DNA of 64,000 bases from Anopheles merus (taxonomy: Eukaryota > Arthropoda > Insecta > Diptera > Culicidae). The translations under genes and the position numbers were made by a program. Of this stretch, positions 10,728 through 22,522 are shown piece after piece; the stretch's first letter is position 1, and each line of letters starts with the position of its first letter. The notes beneath the pieces were generated by a model. The model ran no database searches. It saw only the letters and a list, made by a program, of their open reading frames with translations, and had not been told where the DNA came from. The DNA is taken from positions 10,974,607 through 11,038,606 of the forward strand of contig NC_054083.1 in NCBI RefSeq assembly GCF_017562075.2, written 5' to 3'.

Positions 10728-11044
10728 GTAGTTGTAGATGTATTCGTAGAATAAATTTAGTATGTAGACTGTAAAGTATGGTATATGGTATAATAGTATA
10801 ACAACGATGGTTCTATATTCTAGCTTTTCTCATTAAGTATAATTATATTATCGTCATTGTTATTTTATTCTAAATGTAAATTTAATCTATTTGAAAAAAA
10901 TATTTGAAATATTTATCTGAAAAAAAAACATAAGGAGTAGAATATGAAAGAAATCCCAGAAGAAGTTACAATCACATTAAAAAACTGTTTTTTTTTTATT
11001 AAATCGAAATATTAATGTTTAGGAAATATTCTGTTCTGTTAGAG
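10728..11044. other. AT-rich spacer between two SINEs
   Basis: Strongly AT-rich with simple TAT/TATAG strings; nothing recognised. Confidence 0.3.
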
Positions 11045-11250
11045 CCGGTCTGGTGGTACAGTCGTCAACTCGTACGATTTAACAACACGCCCGTTATGAG
11101 TACAAGCCCGGAATGGACCGTGCCCCCATACTTAGGACTGGCTATCCTGCTATGGTTACAAAAAGTCACTAAATACCGAGCCCACTATACTAGTGGGGGT
11201 ACAGGCAGGTCTTCACCGGCAACTGTGTTGTTGTGCCAAAAGAAAACCAA
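11045..11250 (+). mobile_element. tRNA-derived SINE, subfamily A
   Basis: It matches the 7336 copy through head (GGTGGTACAGTCGTCAACTC), body (GGACTGGCTATCCTGCTATG) and the GTTGTGCCAAA tail. The B box is mutated (GAGTACAAGCCC), so this copy is probably dead. Confidence 0.85.
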
Positions 11251-13774
11251 ATCTGTTGTTCGATCAACAAACCTACAAGCAGATTTACAACTTTACTCCT
11301 AAACATTATATTTTAGGATTGTATTAAGAGAAGGACCATGGATGATATGCATTGATTAATAAATAATTCTGAGTTTTGATGCACTAATCATCATATAAAC
11401 ATGAGCCATCAAGTTTCTTAACTTGTTATTTTGTATGCATCATTCGTATGGTTCTTGAATTGCTCATGTACAATATCATTATCGTGTATAAATATGATCA
11501 TAGTTCTAAATAAATAAGTTTAATAAGCAAATTTAGTTTCAGTCCCTAATCCAACTTCGTACTTTAAAAATGTTTCTTTTTTTATAAGCCAGGAGTCATT
11601 AGCTTGTCTTCGTTGCAGTTGGCTTCGGAAAACTTGGAAACATTTGCTATTAAATAAACTATTAAGAAAATACGTGAAAACCCATCTCGATGACAACATC
11701 CAAACCATATGCTACTCTCACTCGTGCAGTCTATTGCCAACTATCGTCAAAGTTTTCAATATGTTTTCCATCAAAGCCATTATGCGGCAGAGTCTAGAAA
11801 AGCACATCAAACGACGCTTTCAGCATGGTGCAAGCGAAGCAGTAATGGCCCCCGGGAGCCTTCGCTCGATTCACTCGCAGTAGTAAACCAACCTAAACGT
11901 TAGGCAGCAGGAGAAAAAAAGCACAAGCAATGGCTTCCCTTCCCCTTGTCCAACGAGGTGAAGAAAAAAAACTACGCATCCAGCGGAGTTACAAATATTT
12001 GAATATTATGATGCCTGGGCACAAATAAATCAAAACATTCCCAGATTTATGGTACCCTCGAAAACTTGCACTGCTTGATGCTGACGGTAGAAAAGAAACC
12101 ACCGTCAGCGATTTTGGCCGCGGCTGAACTGTACCGAATACTGTTCGAAATCCATTGGGACTTTCAATGCGCATAGAACGCGCATTCTGAAGGCTTGTCA
12201 ATTTTTGGAGATTATGTTCCCCGGGCCCAGTACCCCGAGGCTAAAAAACCCGGCACGCAGGGAACGGATTTAAGGAAGCTCATTGTTAGCGAGCAAAGTG
12301 TTGAACCCATTTCAAAGCCCGGAACAACCCGCCCCATCGGTTCCCGGGCGAAAGATGCCACACGCTTCTAGCCGTCATCGTTTGTGGCCGCATCCAATTT
12401 GGAGGGGAAGAAAATGATCCGGTTAATGCTACTTTTGTTACAGCATTCAACGGGTTTCGCTCGAACGTTTCGCTTTGCTTTGTGCTTCGATGTAGTGGTC
12501 GGGTCGGGTGTGTGGATCCATATACTACTCGGGCACGGAAATGACTTCGAACCCTACGTCCGACCTATTGAGCGGGAAGGGAAGTTTGCTGGATCTATGT
12601 TACATTTTCGACATTGTATTGCAACTACTTTGATGTGAGGAATCGTCCCTCATCGGATACGCTGGCTGTGGGGAATTCATCAGCACAATCAAACAATATT
12701 TATCTCTTATAAGCTTGCAATTCAGCCGCCGAAGGGTTAGTGCAGTGAATAGAATAGAGACGTTGAGCGGGTTTCAAGCAATTTAGAAAATGTCTGTTTA
12801 CAATAGATTCTACTACAAGCGTTTTTTGAGAAGAAAATTTCCGTTCTAAAATTTTACCCATTTTATGTTAACATGCCATCTTTAGAATGCAATCCCAAAT
12901 ACACATCGAACAGTGGAAAATTCACAACAAAGATGGTTTTTGGTTGCGTGCCACGATTATCGATTATAAGCCCAAAAAACATTGATAACCCACTAACAAT
13001 GTTTCCCAGTACCACGTTCCATCTATATCTTACACCACACGCACGGTGACACGTGAATGTTTGTGCGTGATTTGAAGATAATCGCGATTGACCAATCATT
13101 GTACATTGCTATCGAACGGCAATATCTAAGATCTAACAACGGCAGCAATAAAAACCATTTGAGGTGACAACGATCATTTCGTCCATCCCCAGTAGTATAC
13201 ACCACTTTAGCGGTAAAAGCAATGTATTGCCCTACAATCGTTACCAAACAAACGGCACTTCGATGAAAGTAGGCCCCAAGGAATGGTGCAGATTGAAGCG
13301 GAAAACCACCGCAGAACATTTCAGCAGTAATATGCACTTCCGGTGGGAAAAGGCAACGCGTCAACTTTTTACCCCACCTGGCAATTTTGCTGATCCTAGC
13401 ATACGCTGGGCGAACAGCGGCAGTACAGTGACGCACGTCCAGGGAGAGACAACATTCCCATAATCGATGGACGTGATTCGCATCGATGTGTAGAGGTAGA
13501 CAAGGGCTAAAGATATCACATCTTGTGAGGTTCTCCAATCGCCATTTCAAGGCGCAAACGCGCAAACCTACCTATTTAAGACACATTATTGTTAGCAATT
13601 TGTTTGTTTTGTTTATCGAATGAACTTATTGTCTTCTTTTTTCGCTGAGAGCTACCTGGTTCTATTGATAAATTAACAATTTTAATAGATGACCCCTGAC
13701 TGCTAATATTATAATCAATCCCACGGACAATATGACGCTGTGGTATGATATTTTAAAACTTTCTCTATAGGTAT
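11251..13774. other. Non-coding spacer, partly GC-richer
   Basis: No gene is supported. 11800-12650 and 13020-13560 are richer in CG and GC than their flanks and have mid-length frames without family motifs; they could be conserved non-coding sequence. A short inverted pair TTTCTTTTCT/AACCACCGTCAGC-type near 12080-12110 is not element-like. Confidence 0.3.
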
Positions 13775-15200
13775 TGTTGTATTACTATTATTATTAATTC
13801 TTTATTCAATGGACAGTTATAGTCCTGATGAATTTTCTTAGGTGTTAACTTAACTTAGGTTACAAACATAACTCGACTATATCCTGGCGCAAATGTCTTT
13901 AAACGACTTTAGAAACGCATCAAAATAGAAAAATTGGTAGACTGCGTTAAAAGCCCTGCACATACAAATTATAGGGTTTCCTGAGCCATAGTTCGTTCGA
14001 CGACGAAGGACATTAAGCACAGGTCGCGGGCGTAGAGGGGCCGTTCGAGCATAGATGTCCAGTCGTTGGAGTAGGGATGGACAGTCGATGTTCCCCGTTA
14101 GGAGACCGCCAAAAAAGATTTGCTGCACTATACGACGCCTGTCACCGAGTTTCTTCAACCCAAGAAGCTTTAGGCGTGCTTCATAAGATTAATATTGATT
14201 GCATGTTTGCCATGGGAGAAGACGCAAAGCATAACGGGTGAGTCTGCACTGTATTGACTCGATGCGGGCAGATAAGCGCTGAGAAGATGGCTTCCAAACC
14301 ACCTACAATCTCTAGCCACCCGTTGAACCAATCCTAGAAGCTGGTTGCCACGGTTTATAATTTCCTCTGCGTGTTGGTTAAAGGTCAGTTTAGCGTCAAG
14401 GATGATTCCAAGATCTCTAATGAGTTTAACGGTTTCAATACGAATTCCACCAATGTTGTAGGTGTTCCGAGAAGGCTCGCGAGCTCTGCCAAATGATAGG
14501 ACTCGGCATTTGTCGACCCATAACTGCAGATGATTGCGTGTGCACCAACGGTGAAAGTTTTTTATATGCTGCTAAATTGTGTATCTGTAGGTAGGATAAA
14601 GACACATCAGTAATGATCAACGTAAATAGCAGCGGATCCAAGTTGCTACCCTGGGGAACTCCCGATATACTTAAACGCCACAGCATAAGTTCGAACCACT
14701 TGGTATGATTGGAGCCAGTTCAGCACATTTGCTCTGATGCCAAGTTTTGCAAGTTTTCCTAGTAAGATATTGTAGTCTATCGTATCAAATGCAGCTTTTA
14801 TATCGGTGTAAATAACGTCTGTTTGTAGTTGACTATCCTATATTTCGATGACATTGGGACGTGAACTCAACAAGATTGGTTATGGTGGATCGCTTCGGAA
14901 CAAAACCATGCTGTTGCTGGCTTACGTAGTGCTGTGACAATGCGGGTAGATAAGTATGAACTATTTTTTCGAATACTTTTGCACCTGCGCATAGCGATAT
15001 GACGCGTCTGTAGTTAGATGCCCGTGTTTTATCACCTTTCTTAAGTATCTGGACAATCCAAGATCGCTTCCAGATAGTTGGTAATGTGCCAAGACGAAGT
15101 GAATGGTTGAATTTTTGTTTTGAGGACAAGCGCTATGGATTCACAGCGTCGACTTAAGATGATAGCAGGAATTCCATCTGACCCCGGCTATTTTTTAGGT
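13775..15200 (-). pseudogene. Decayed non-LTR retrotransposon, RT and 3' part
   Basis: Several minus-strand frames, broken by shifts and stops, together follow a Jockey/CR1-type reverse transcriptase from its middle to its C-terminus. Seen in order: a DGIP-like start near 15190-15160, then SNYRRVISLCAGAKVFEKIV and GFVPKRSTITNLVEFTS (14833-15129), SGVPQGSNLDPLLFTLI (14435-14686), and the terminal block with IDCPSLLQRLD and RTNYGSGNPI (13877-14158). The active-site (Y/F)xDD region is not recoverable in one frame. The 3' end on the minus strand runs into AATAAAG and AATAATAATAG near 13800-13780, a plausible tail. The copy is 5'-truncated and cannot make an active protein. Clade assignment (Jockey versus CR1) is tentative. 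Confidence 0.85.
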
Positions 15201-15707
15201 CGAAAATCCGGAAGATTTTTTAGGTAAAAATCTCGTATAAGAGCAATAAAGTTTATTTGAATTTTGTAAACATTATTACCACAATTATATAAATCTAACG
15301 ACAATTATATGAATCTAAGTAGCAAAGGACTTTTTAAAGTGCTTACTTAAACCTCATTTATACTTTATTAGATAAAATATGCATTCGCTTTATTAAGGAC
15401 GTATCTGTAAGGTATCCCAAAGATTTACAGGGTATGATGTTTACCAATAACAATCAAAAGTACATGTTTTGTGCAAAGCATTATTGACTGCAGAAGACCC
15501 TCTTTCAATTATCATATGGCATTTAATTTTAATTTTACCAATAGCTTTAGGTTATAAAACCACTCAATATAATAAACAGGCTGTTTGAAACAATGAAATT
15601 TCATCCTCTATGCTTTAAGAAGATACCCGAAGAACCTGCAGCTAATATGATTGTTATACTCAGGACGATTCTTTCGTTACCCATGCTGACATGTATGTTG
15701 CTCACAG
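15201..15707. other. AT-rich spacer
   Basis: No gene or repeat recognised. Confidence 0.3.
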
Positions 15708-15890
15708 TTGGTGCGTACACGACCTACGGGGACATGCTGGCCTGTACAGGTTTTCGAGACTTTATTCAGAACCAAGCAGCCGGATAGTCAGTCCTTGCTA
15801 CGGGGGGACGGTCCATATGAGGGTCCATAACCAATGACGGGCATGTTGTTAAGTCGTACGAGTTGTCGACTGTACAATGGGACCGCCCCA
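15708..15890 (-). mobile_element. tRNA-derived SINE, subfamily B
   Basis: It reads as the reverse complement of the 10556 copy: head at the right (GTACGACTTAACAACATGCC on the minus strand) and body with CCTGTACAGG. Its head end lies 4-5 bp from the inverted-repeat element starting at 15895. Confidence 0.75.
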
Positions 15891-15894
15891 TTTA

Positions 15895-16768
15895 GCGGAA
15901 TTTGGGGCAAGTGTACCACCTTAAGCATTTCAAGTTATAACTCACTAAAACGTGTTTTTCAAAAGCCGATTTTAATCTCATAACCATTTTACATCTATTT
16001 ACTCACTTATAAATGAGTTTCGCTTGAAAAAAGTGCAAACAAAACAGTTTTTGAAGCGTTTTAAAAAGGGTTCAAAAAGACGTTGTTTTTTGGGCTATGG
16101 GGCAAGAGTGCCAGTCGTATGGGGCAAGACGACCTGGTTAAAATAACCGTATTTCTTAGATAATTGGAAATTATTACGTTTGTACCACTAGTGTATGTAT
16201 TCTTACATGTCTTGGGTCACCAATGAACCCCTTTTCATTACAAACTGTATCGCAATATGGGTTGTTGCTGGTGTGTTTTTCCGGAGTAGAATCCGCTCGT
16301 AAAAGCGCACCATACCGCTAAACGCTACAACAATGTTTACATTTTTGTCAGCTCGCGCCTATGAAAGATGGTGGCACACTTCCCCCAAATAGAGATGGCT
16401 CTTTTGCCCCAAAAATTGCAACTTTTTTGAAATGGAATTTTTCAGTGACAAAAAAAAAGTTTTTTTCAACTAACCCCACAAAAAATTTCACGTTTTCTCA
16501 GCTATACGGTGGTGTAAATATTTTCTCGGTTGATTGTTCGCATGATTTTTGAGAGCATATTTGGTTGGATTAAAAAATTATAATATTCTGCTCAATTTTA
16601 AAACTCAATATAAATCAGTTCAAAACAATGGGAAATATCAATTGGTCTATATGAAATTAGGCTCAGAATACCTAGTCATTGGAAAGCAACCAATTGTATA
16701 CACAATTGATCATTAAACTAAAGTTTTTAAGGAAAAATGCTTGGTGGCACTTTTGCCCCAAATTCCGC
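15895..16768. mobile_element. TA-flanked inverted-repeat element, 874 bp
   Basis: The left end GCGGAATTTGGGGCAA is repeated exactly, inverted, at the right end, and the match continues imperfectly to about 26 bp (…GTRCCACC). TA flanks both sides (15893-15894, 16769-16770). Inside, GGGGCAA-containing repeats recur near 16096-16130 and, inverted, near 16400-16412. No transposase is visible. It fits a long MITE of a TA-duplicating superfamily. Confidence 0.75.
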
Positions 16769-16796
16769 TATATGTTTTATTTTTTCATTGTTTTTT

Positions 16797-17008
16797 TCTT
16801 CTTCTTCTTCTTGTTTGGCACAACAACCGCTGTCGGTCAAGGCCTGCTTGAACCCACTAGTGAAGTGAGCTTGGCTTTCAGTGACTTATTGTTACCATAG
16901 CAGGATAGTCAGTCCTACGTATGGGGGCACGGTCTATTCGGGGCTTGAACCCATGACGGGCGTGTTGTTAAGTCGTACGAGTTGACGACTGTACCACCAG
17001 AACGGCCC
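16797..17008 (-). mobile_element. tRNA-derived SINE, subfamily A
   Basis: Left to right it shows the reversed tail CTTCTTCTTCTTCTTG-TTTGGCACAACAACC, the body with CATAGCAGGATAGTCAGTCC, and the reversed head with GGGCTTGAACCCATGACGGG (B box intact on the minus strand) and GACGACTGTACCACC. Confidence 0.88.
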
Positions 17009-18814
17009 CAATTGTTTTTTTCTAGGTTTTATATAGTGTTCTTTTGCAATACTTCGCATAACTTAAAAATGCAATTTAGAATTTTTTTGTTTATAATTTT
17101 TAAAACAAAAACGTTCAATATCTTGAACTGTATAACCAAACCAAAGCCGTAAGTATCTATTAAATTCCAAAATAATGTTTTATTTTTAGTCAATCCAAAA
17201 ACGATTGGACGAACACGTATAAATCTTTCTTTGAATCATATTAAAGAACCTCTGTTTTATGAGTCAAATTTGTTCATAAAATGTTTATCAAAGTTTCTAC
17301 TCTCTCTCTCCCCTGCTTGTTCGAAATCATATAAAATAAAACAAAAATCTCCCCTCAACACACTTGCATACAAAATTTTGTGCAATTGAAAGCTGACAGG
17401 GGACGTTAAAATGTTTATTTACACACTCCAGGTTCATTGTCTTGCAAGATTAAGCGAACCTCGGCTCGCAGCTAAACCGGCATTATTTGACATAATGGAT
17501 TTGTTTCGCTTTTTGCTTTCAGTTTTTGGTTGCTTCTGTTCGTTTGACTGTTTTCCCATTCCGTTTCTCATCGTCCCTTGGTCGTCAAACTGGTGGTGCG
17601 GCAAATGGTACACGCTGCTAGACAGTCTTGCAACTGTTGCCAGCGCCGCTGCAGAGCAGAGCGGCTGACCAGCGGGAGCTATACTGACCTACGCGAAACC
17701 CGGACAGGAAAGTGACGGTAAAGTTCAAACCCCACGTGCACTGGAGCAGCAAGTATCGGATATCGTAGAGCAAAGATCTTAACAGCCAATAAATTTATTT
17801 CCTGGCTCGGTTTCGCTGCTTCCTCCTTTGTGTGCGGCCAGCGCACGATACCTTCTGTACCCGTGCGATGTCCCACAGCGGTCCTGCTGCCGTGCCCCCA
17901 AACCACGCACCACCCGTTCCCCACCTGTCTCGTCTTGGCTGTCGGGGGACCTTGCCATCAGTTGAGAAAGCTTATTTTAGTCACTCGCTCTCACCGTATC
18001 CCACCCCATGCCGTCCTGTGGCAACTGTGGGTTTTCCCAGTGGAAACTTTTGTTAGCCAAAGTTTGCCTTTGCCTCCGTATCCAAATCGAAACGCTTATA
18101 AAATGGTAAGGTCTAATTATGCCCTAGCTCGTAATGAGCTTAATTTTTTCAAAGAACAAAGCACGAGCCTTTAAAGTCACCGGGTGGATAGATAAATGGT
18201 TTGACTCATCCTTAGCTATAAATTCCTTCCGGCAGCTGAGCCGAACCGAAAGGGCGAAGCCCTCTTACTGTGTGCGTTTTTTCGGATTACACTCTTTAAG
18301 GAAAAAGGAAACTTTTAAATCACAGCAGCGAACATGCACATTTGCCCTTTTTGTAGGCAGAAACAAAGAAAGAAGTAACATATGATGCTCATAGGAAAAA
18401 GATAAAATAAAATACAATGATCACTTCCATGTATGATTGAACTAAATAACTACTGATTAACACGTGATTGCGTTAACACATTTCAAATATAGAAAACAAT
18501 CATTTCTAAGGTTTATGGAAAATACTCTGCAATAAATGTGGACTGTTCACGAAATATATCAAGAATGTCATTTAAGGTTGTACATCGACTGACTGTTGCT
18601 TCTTGGATTCCCAGTTTTATATTCCGCCACGCTATCAGCTATCGCTATAACCCGGTTGTTGAACTCATTTTTCAATTCACATATATTAGGTTAGTTTTGA
18701 GTAAAAACAACGTGTATTCTGCCTTTATCTACCTTTGATAGTGGCAATATAGCAAATGGTCTTCTAAATATAGGGTAAATAGCTTACAGTATCCTACCAC
18801 ACCGAATAACTTTA
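17009..18814. other. Non-coding spacer
   Basis: AT-rich to 17380, then GC-richer at 17400-18070 with mid-length frames on both strands that carry no motif. No gene supported. Confidence 0.3.
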
Positions 18815-19340
18815 AGCAGCATAACGTTTGCATTAGAAAAATGGACAAAAATTGTCCAAGCAACTTTGCTAGCGTCTAAAACGCACTCCGTGAGGCAGTT
18901 TGTGGACTTCGTGTAAGACTACTCTGGCATTTACATCTTGGCACTGTTAAAAAACAATCAGAGCATGGAAAGAAAGCCTGAAAATGGAGACATATGGACG
19001 AGTGGCTTCATTGTTGCGTTCGCTTGGCCGGGAGGTCATTTTTTACCAAAATGATGCAAAATCTTTACACAAACAATTTTTTCGCGAAAACTTTGGAGAA
19101 ATTGATAAAAATTTAAGGTAGACGTTAAAAATCTCTACACGTATGACTTTGTAAATTCCGGATAACGGACGAAGGGCAAAAAGCATGTTAGTATTTAATT
19201 TTGCAAGAAAGCATAAACCTTTCAAAGGATGTTCATAGTAATAATAAATCTCTACTGCTGAAAAAAATCCATTTTTAATGCAAACGTAAATAAAATTCGA
19301 GGCTATACGATACCTCCTTTTATAATTGTGATAACAGCAA
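18815..19340. repeat. Dispersed repeat R1, copy 1
   Basis: It shares at least five collinear blocks with 56625-57300, including GTCTAAAACG at 18874, TTGTGGACTTCGT at 18899, AACAATCAGAGCAT at 18953, GCTTGGCCGGGAGGTC at 19022 and CCTTTCAAAGGATGTTCAT at 19217. Gaps differ between copies. No long frame is conserved between them, so it is probably a decayed mobile element. Confidence 0.7.
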
Positions 19341-21881
19341 GATTTTGCTTTGATAATAAATGCACACACATTCTCTTAGGTGTTCCACTATCCACTTTAA
19401 AACGTGCGCTACATACCCAACGCTTCAACAAAAGTCATGTCGAAAAAGTTATCTAACGTCCTTTAATTATGCGCTTATCTTTATCTAGGCAAGCCCGCCT
19501 ACCTGAGCTGCCTATGAGCAAGTGATGATTGTCGCAATTCAGTACCCTTTTTTCCCCACACTCAACGTGTGATGCCGAGAGAGAGAGAGAAAGAGAGAGA
19601 TAGAGAGAAAGAGACCCCAGAAAATACACTGCAGCAGCTGTTTAACCTGACGCCTTCTCTGCTCCGTTCCACACTAACGCTTTTGGGACGTACTTGTACT
19701 TCTCGGGATGACTTCTTGCCATTTGCCAGTAGTAGTGTTGCTACAGTTCTGCCCCAAAACGCACGTTGCAGTCGATGAAAGCCCCCTCCGTACGACCAAC
19801 AAGGTAGCAATCGAAGAGATTGAATTGCTAACTTTGCCGTATGTGCAGACACGGCCAGCCATCCAGCCAGCAGGCCAGCCTGCACGAGGGGCATACGCAG
19901 ACCGAGCAGAAGGGATTGCACAATCTGCATGCATAAATATACCCGCTGACGTGAAGACCGTGCACTACGAGCGAACAAGGGCATGGAGGCGCCCAGTTCT
20001 TCAGCAACATTGAAAAGAGAGCAGCGCTTTTGACATACCATACTTAATACATGGTTTCCTTTCGGCGTCAAATAACAAACCACCCTCTCTAGACTACCAC
20101 CACTGCTTACCATTCGCACAGTTTTGCCCAATCACACAACAACGTGCCATACTGTGCCCTGCAATAACTTCGTCATTCGACGATGGTTCGTTTCGTGGGC
20201 GAATCATTCCACGGCGCTGCTGCTGCTGCCGAAATCATTAGCAATGCATTAAATTTTATCAAAGTATTACGATCGTCTAACGAAGTTGGTGATAAGTTTT
20301 GCGGTTTTGTTACACTGCACTGGACCCACACCACACCAAACTCGGGCCATGCCTACATGTTGCCCCCGTAGTAACCCGCATGGTCCCCACCTTTGCCCTT
20401 TGCTGATGCTGTTGCGGCTGCTCATTTGATCATTTGCTGCAAGGGTGGTGAAACCGAAAAGTAAATGAGATTGCAACCGGACGAGTGAGTAGGCAGTGTG
20501 GCCCGGTTCGGAGGTTTCGTGTGGAAAGAGTTTTGATTTTATTATGTTGCTCTTCAAATTGCTGTGCATCTCTTGGTGCGAAAACTTTTACATGCAAGCG
20601 GACGTGTGAAGAGGTGTCCGGGGATGCGTGTGCGAGGCCAGCACCTTAACAATATGCTTCACCTTCCCATGCTGAAAGCTTTTTCAACAAATGGTAGCCG
20701 GTTTATTTGCACTTCGATTTCGATCATGAATATTAATGCCATTTGTACGACGCTCTTTTGGTGTTCTCTTTTTTATTTTTCTTCTTTTTATACGAGCTAT
20801 TTTTTACATTCCCTGTTGATAAACAAGTGCAACGAAATTGATTCTTGTCCGTGTGTGTTATTTTTAAAGCTATCAGTCAGACAAGCCTATGTATCTTGGG
20901 GAAAATGCCAAACGCTGCCCTTTTGATGCCAACCTTCACACATGTGTCTCGTTTGTTAATGTGATTATACGAAGTAATTACTATGTCATAACGTTTTCGT
21001 TTTTTTCCAGGAACGTCGGCAATTATTTTCAAGCAACCCGAGCAACCCCAAGATGGAAGCAACTTTCACTGCTCGGCTGCTGCTAAAAACCTCCCGCTTC
21101 GACGGAGGGTGGGCGAACGCCAGCCACTTTATACTTTGCCTGTACCGGAATGGGATTCAAGTAAGTAACTTCCTGTGTTTTATTTTATTAACCGTACGAA
21201 CCAACCATCACCACTGCCGCCGACGAGAACGGATATTTGCCGAGAAGGTGGAACAGTGTATCGCAAGACAAGGCCCGAGCTGCAGGGCTGAGTGGGATAT
21301 CTTTGGAGAATTCATCATTTATGCACGACGTGATTGCTTCGTAAACGATGTTGTTTTTTTTTATTTCTCCTCTTTCCTTCGATTCGCACTTTCCGGCACG
21401 AGTACACAAAGGGCATGTCGGGAGAACGAAAGGACGAGTTCAAAACGAGGTCCATGAAACGAAAAGTTTAATAGCATTTCGTCGTGTGTACAACTTTTAA
21501 AGTCACTTAATTTTGGTACACTTCGATCAAGCAGGAAAGGTAGCTCGAGATGCGATCAAATGATGTGCAAACACCGCTAGCTATAATTAATTAAACATTT
21601 GAATGTTTTCTTCATTTTAACGTAAATCAAAGCGACGATAGTAAAAGTTGTGTTGGGAAAATGGGTTATTTATATAACGCATAATTAAACCGTTCATTCA
21701 GCCTTCTTCGAAAAAAGTTATTAACATCCAGTTTTCATTAATTGCCTGAATAACCAAGACTCATTATGGGCCGATCTATTGTGATAGATTGCAGTCTATC
21801 TACTAGGCAGAGCTAGTTTGTTTCCCCTGTTCACAGAAAAAAGTGGGTAACTAACTAAGCCATAACTATACTTTCACTGTA
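19341..21881. other. Spacer with a (GA)n tract and GC-richer unique sequence
   Basis: A GA-rich microsatellite lies at 19576-19615. 19600-21460 is more GC-balanced with overlapping frames on both strands and no recognisable domain. No gene supported. Confidence 0.35.
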
Positions 21882-22033
21882 CTTCTTCCTCTTCTATTTG
21901 ACGTAACGTCCTACGCGGTCTTGCCGGCTCGTACAAGCTTACGAAACTTATATTTGTAAAACGTTACGGGGCACAGTCCATATAAAGCTTGGAGTATGTT
22001 GTTAAGTCGAGCGTCCCCCCTTTGACTGTACAA
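21882..22033 (-). mobile_element. tRNA-derived SINE, subfamily B, diverged
   Basis: It starts with the reversed tail CTTCTATTTGACGTAACGTC and ends in a reversed head with GTTGTTAAGTCGAGCG. The B box is lost; an old copy. Confidence 0.7.
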
Positions 22034-22146
22034 CAATGTGAGTAAATCAGAAATTTTAAAACATTTTTACGTTTCTACGATTTTAGTAGGCTTTCCGATC
22101 TTTACGTAATAAGCATTGAACTTCATTTGTTAGGGGAATTGTACTC

Positions 22147-22333
22147 TTCTTCTATTTGGTGTAACATCCTATGCAGGAATTGACAGCCTAAATAAGCTGT
22201 CGAGGCTGATTCAAGTACCACGCAGCCTTATAGTCAGTCCTTGCTACGGGGTAACGGTCCATTCTAGGCTTGAACCCATGATGGAAATGTTATTGAGTCG
22301 CACGAGTTGACGATTTTACCACGGGTCCATCTC
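22147..22333 (-). mobile_element. tRNA-derived SINE, subfamily B
   Basis: Reversed tail CTTCTTCTATTTGGTGTAAC, body with CAGCCTTATAGTCAGTCC, and head with GGCTTGAACCCATGATGG and GCACGAGTTGACG. Confidence 0.8.
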
Positions 22334-22356
22334 CTGGACGACTCTTGTAAACTTTT

Positions 22357-22522
22357 CTTCTTCTTCTTTGGCACAACAACCGTTATCGGTCAAGGACTGC
22401 TTGCACACCATTAATGAGCTGGACTTTCAGTGACTCACTGATTACACATAACAGGATAGTCAGTCTTAGGTATGGGGCCACGATTCATTCGGAACTTGAA
22501 CTCATGACGGGCATGTTGTTTT
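22357..22522 (-). mobile_element. tRNA-derived SINE, subfamily A, head-truncated
   Basis: Reversed tail CTTCTTCTTTGGCACAACAACC and body AGGATAGTCAGTC are present. The head stops after ACGGGCATGTTGTT, before the A box, so the copy is truncated at its 5' end. Confidence 0.8.

Noticed and set aside
19562..20131. 189-codon minus-strand frame
   Set aside because: Its end is a translated GA microsatellite, three other frames overlap it, and no motif or splice context supports it.
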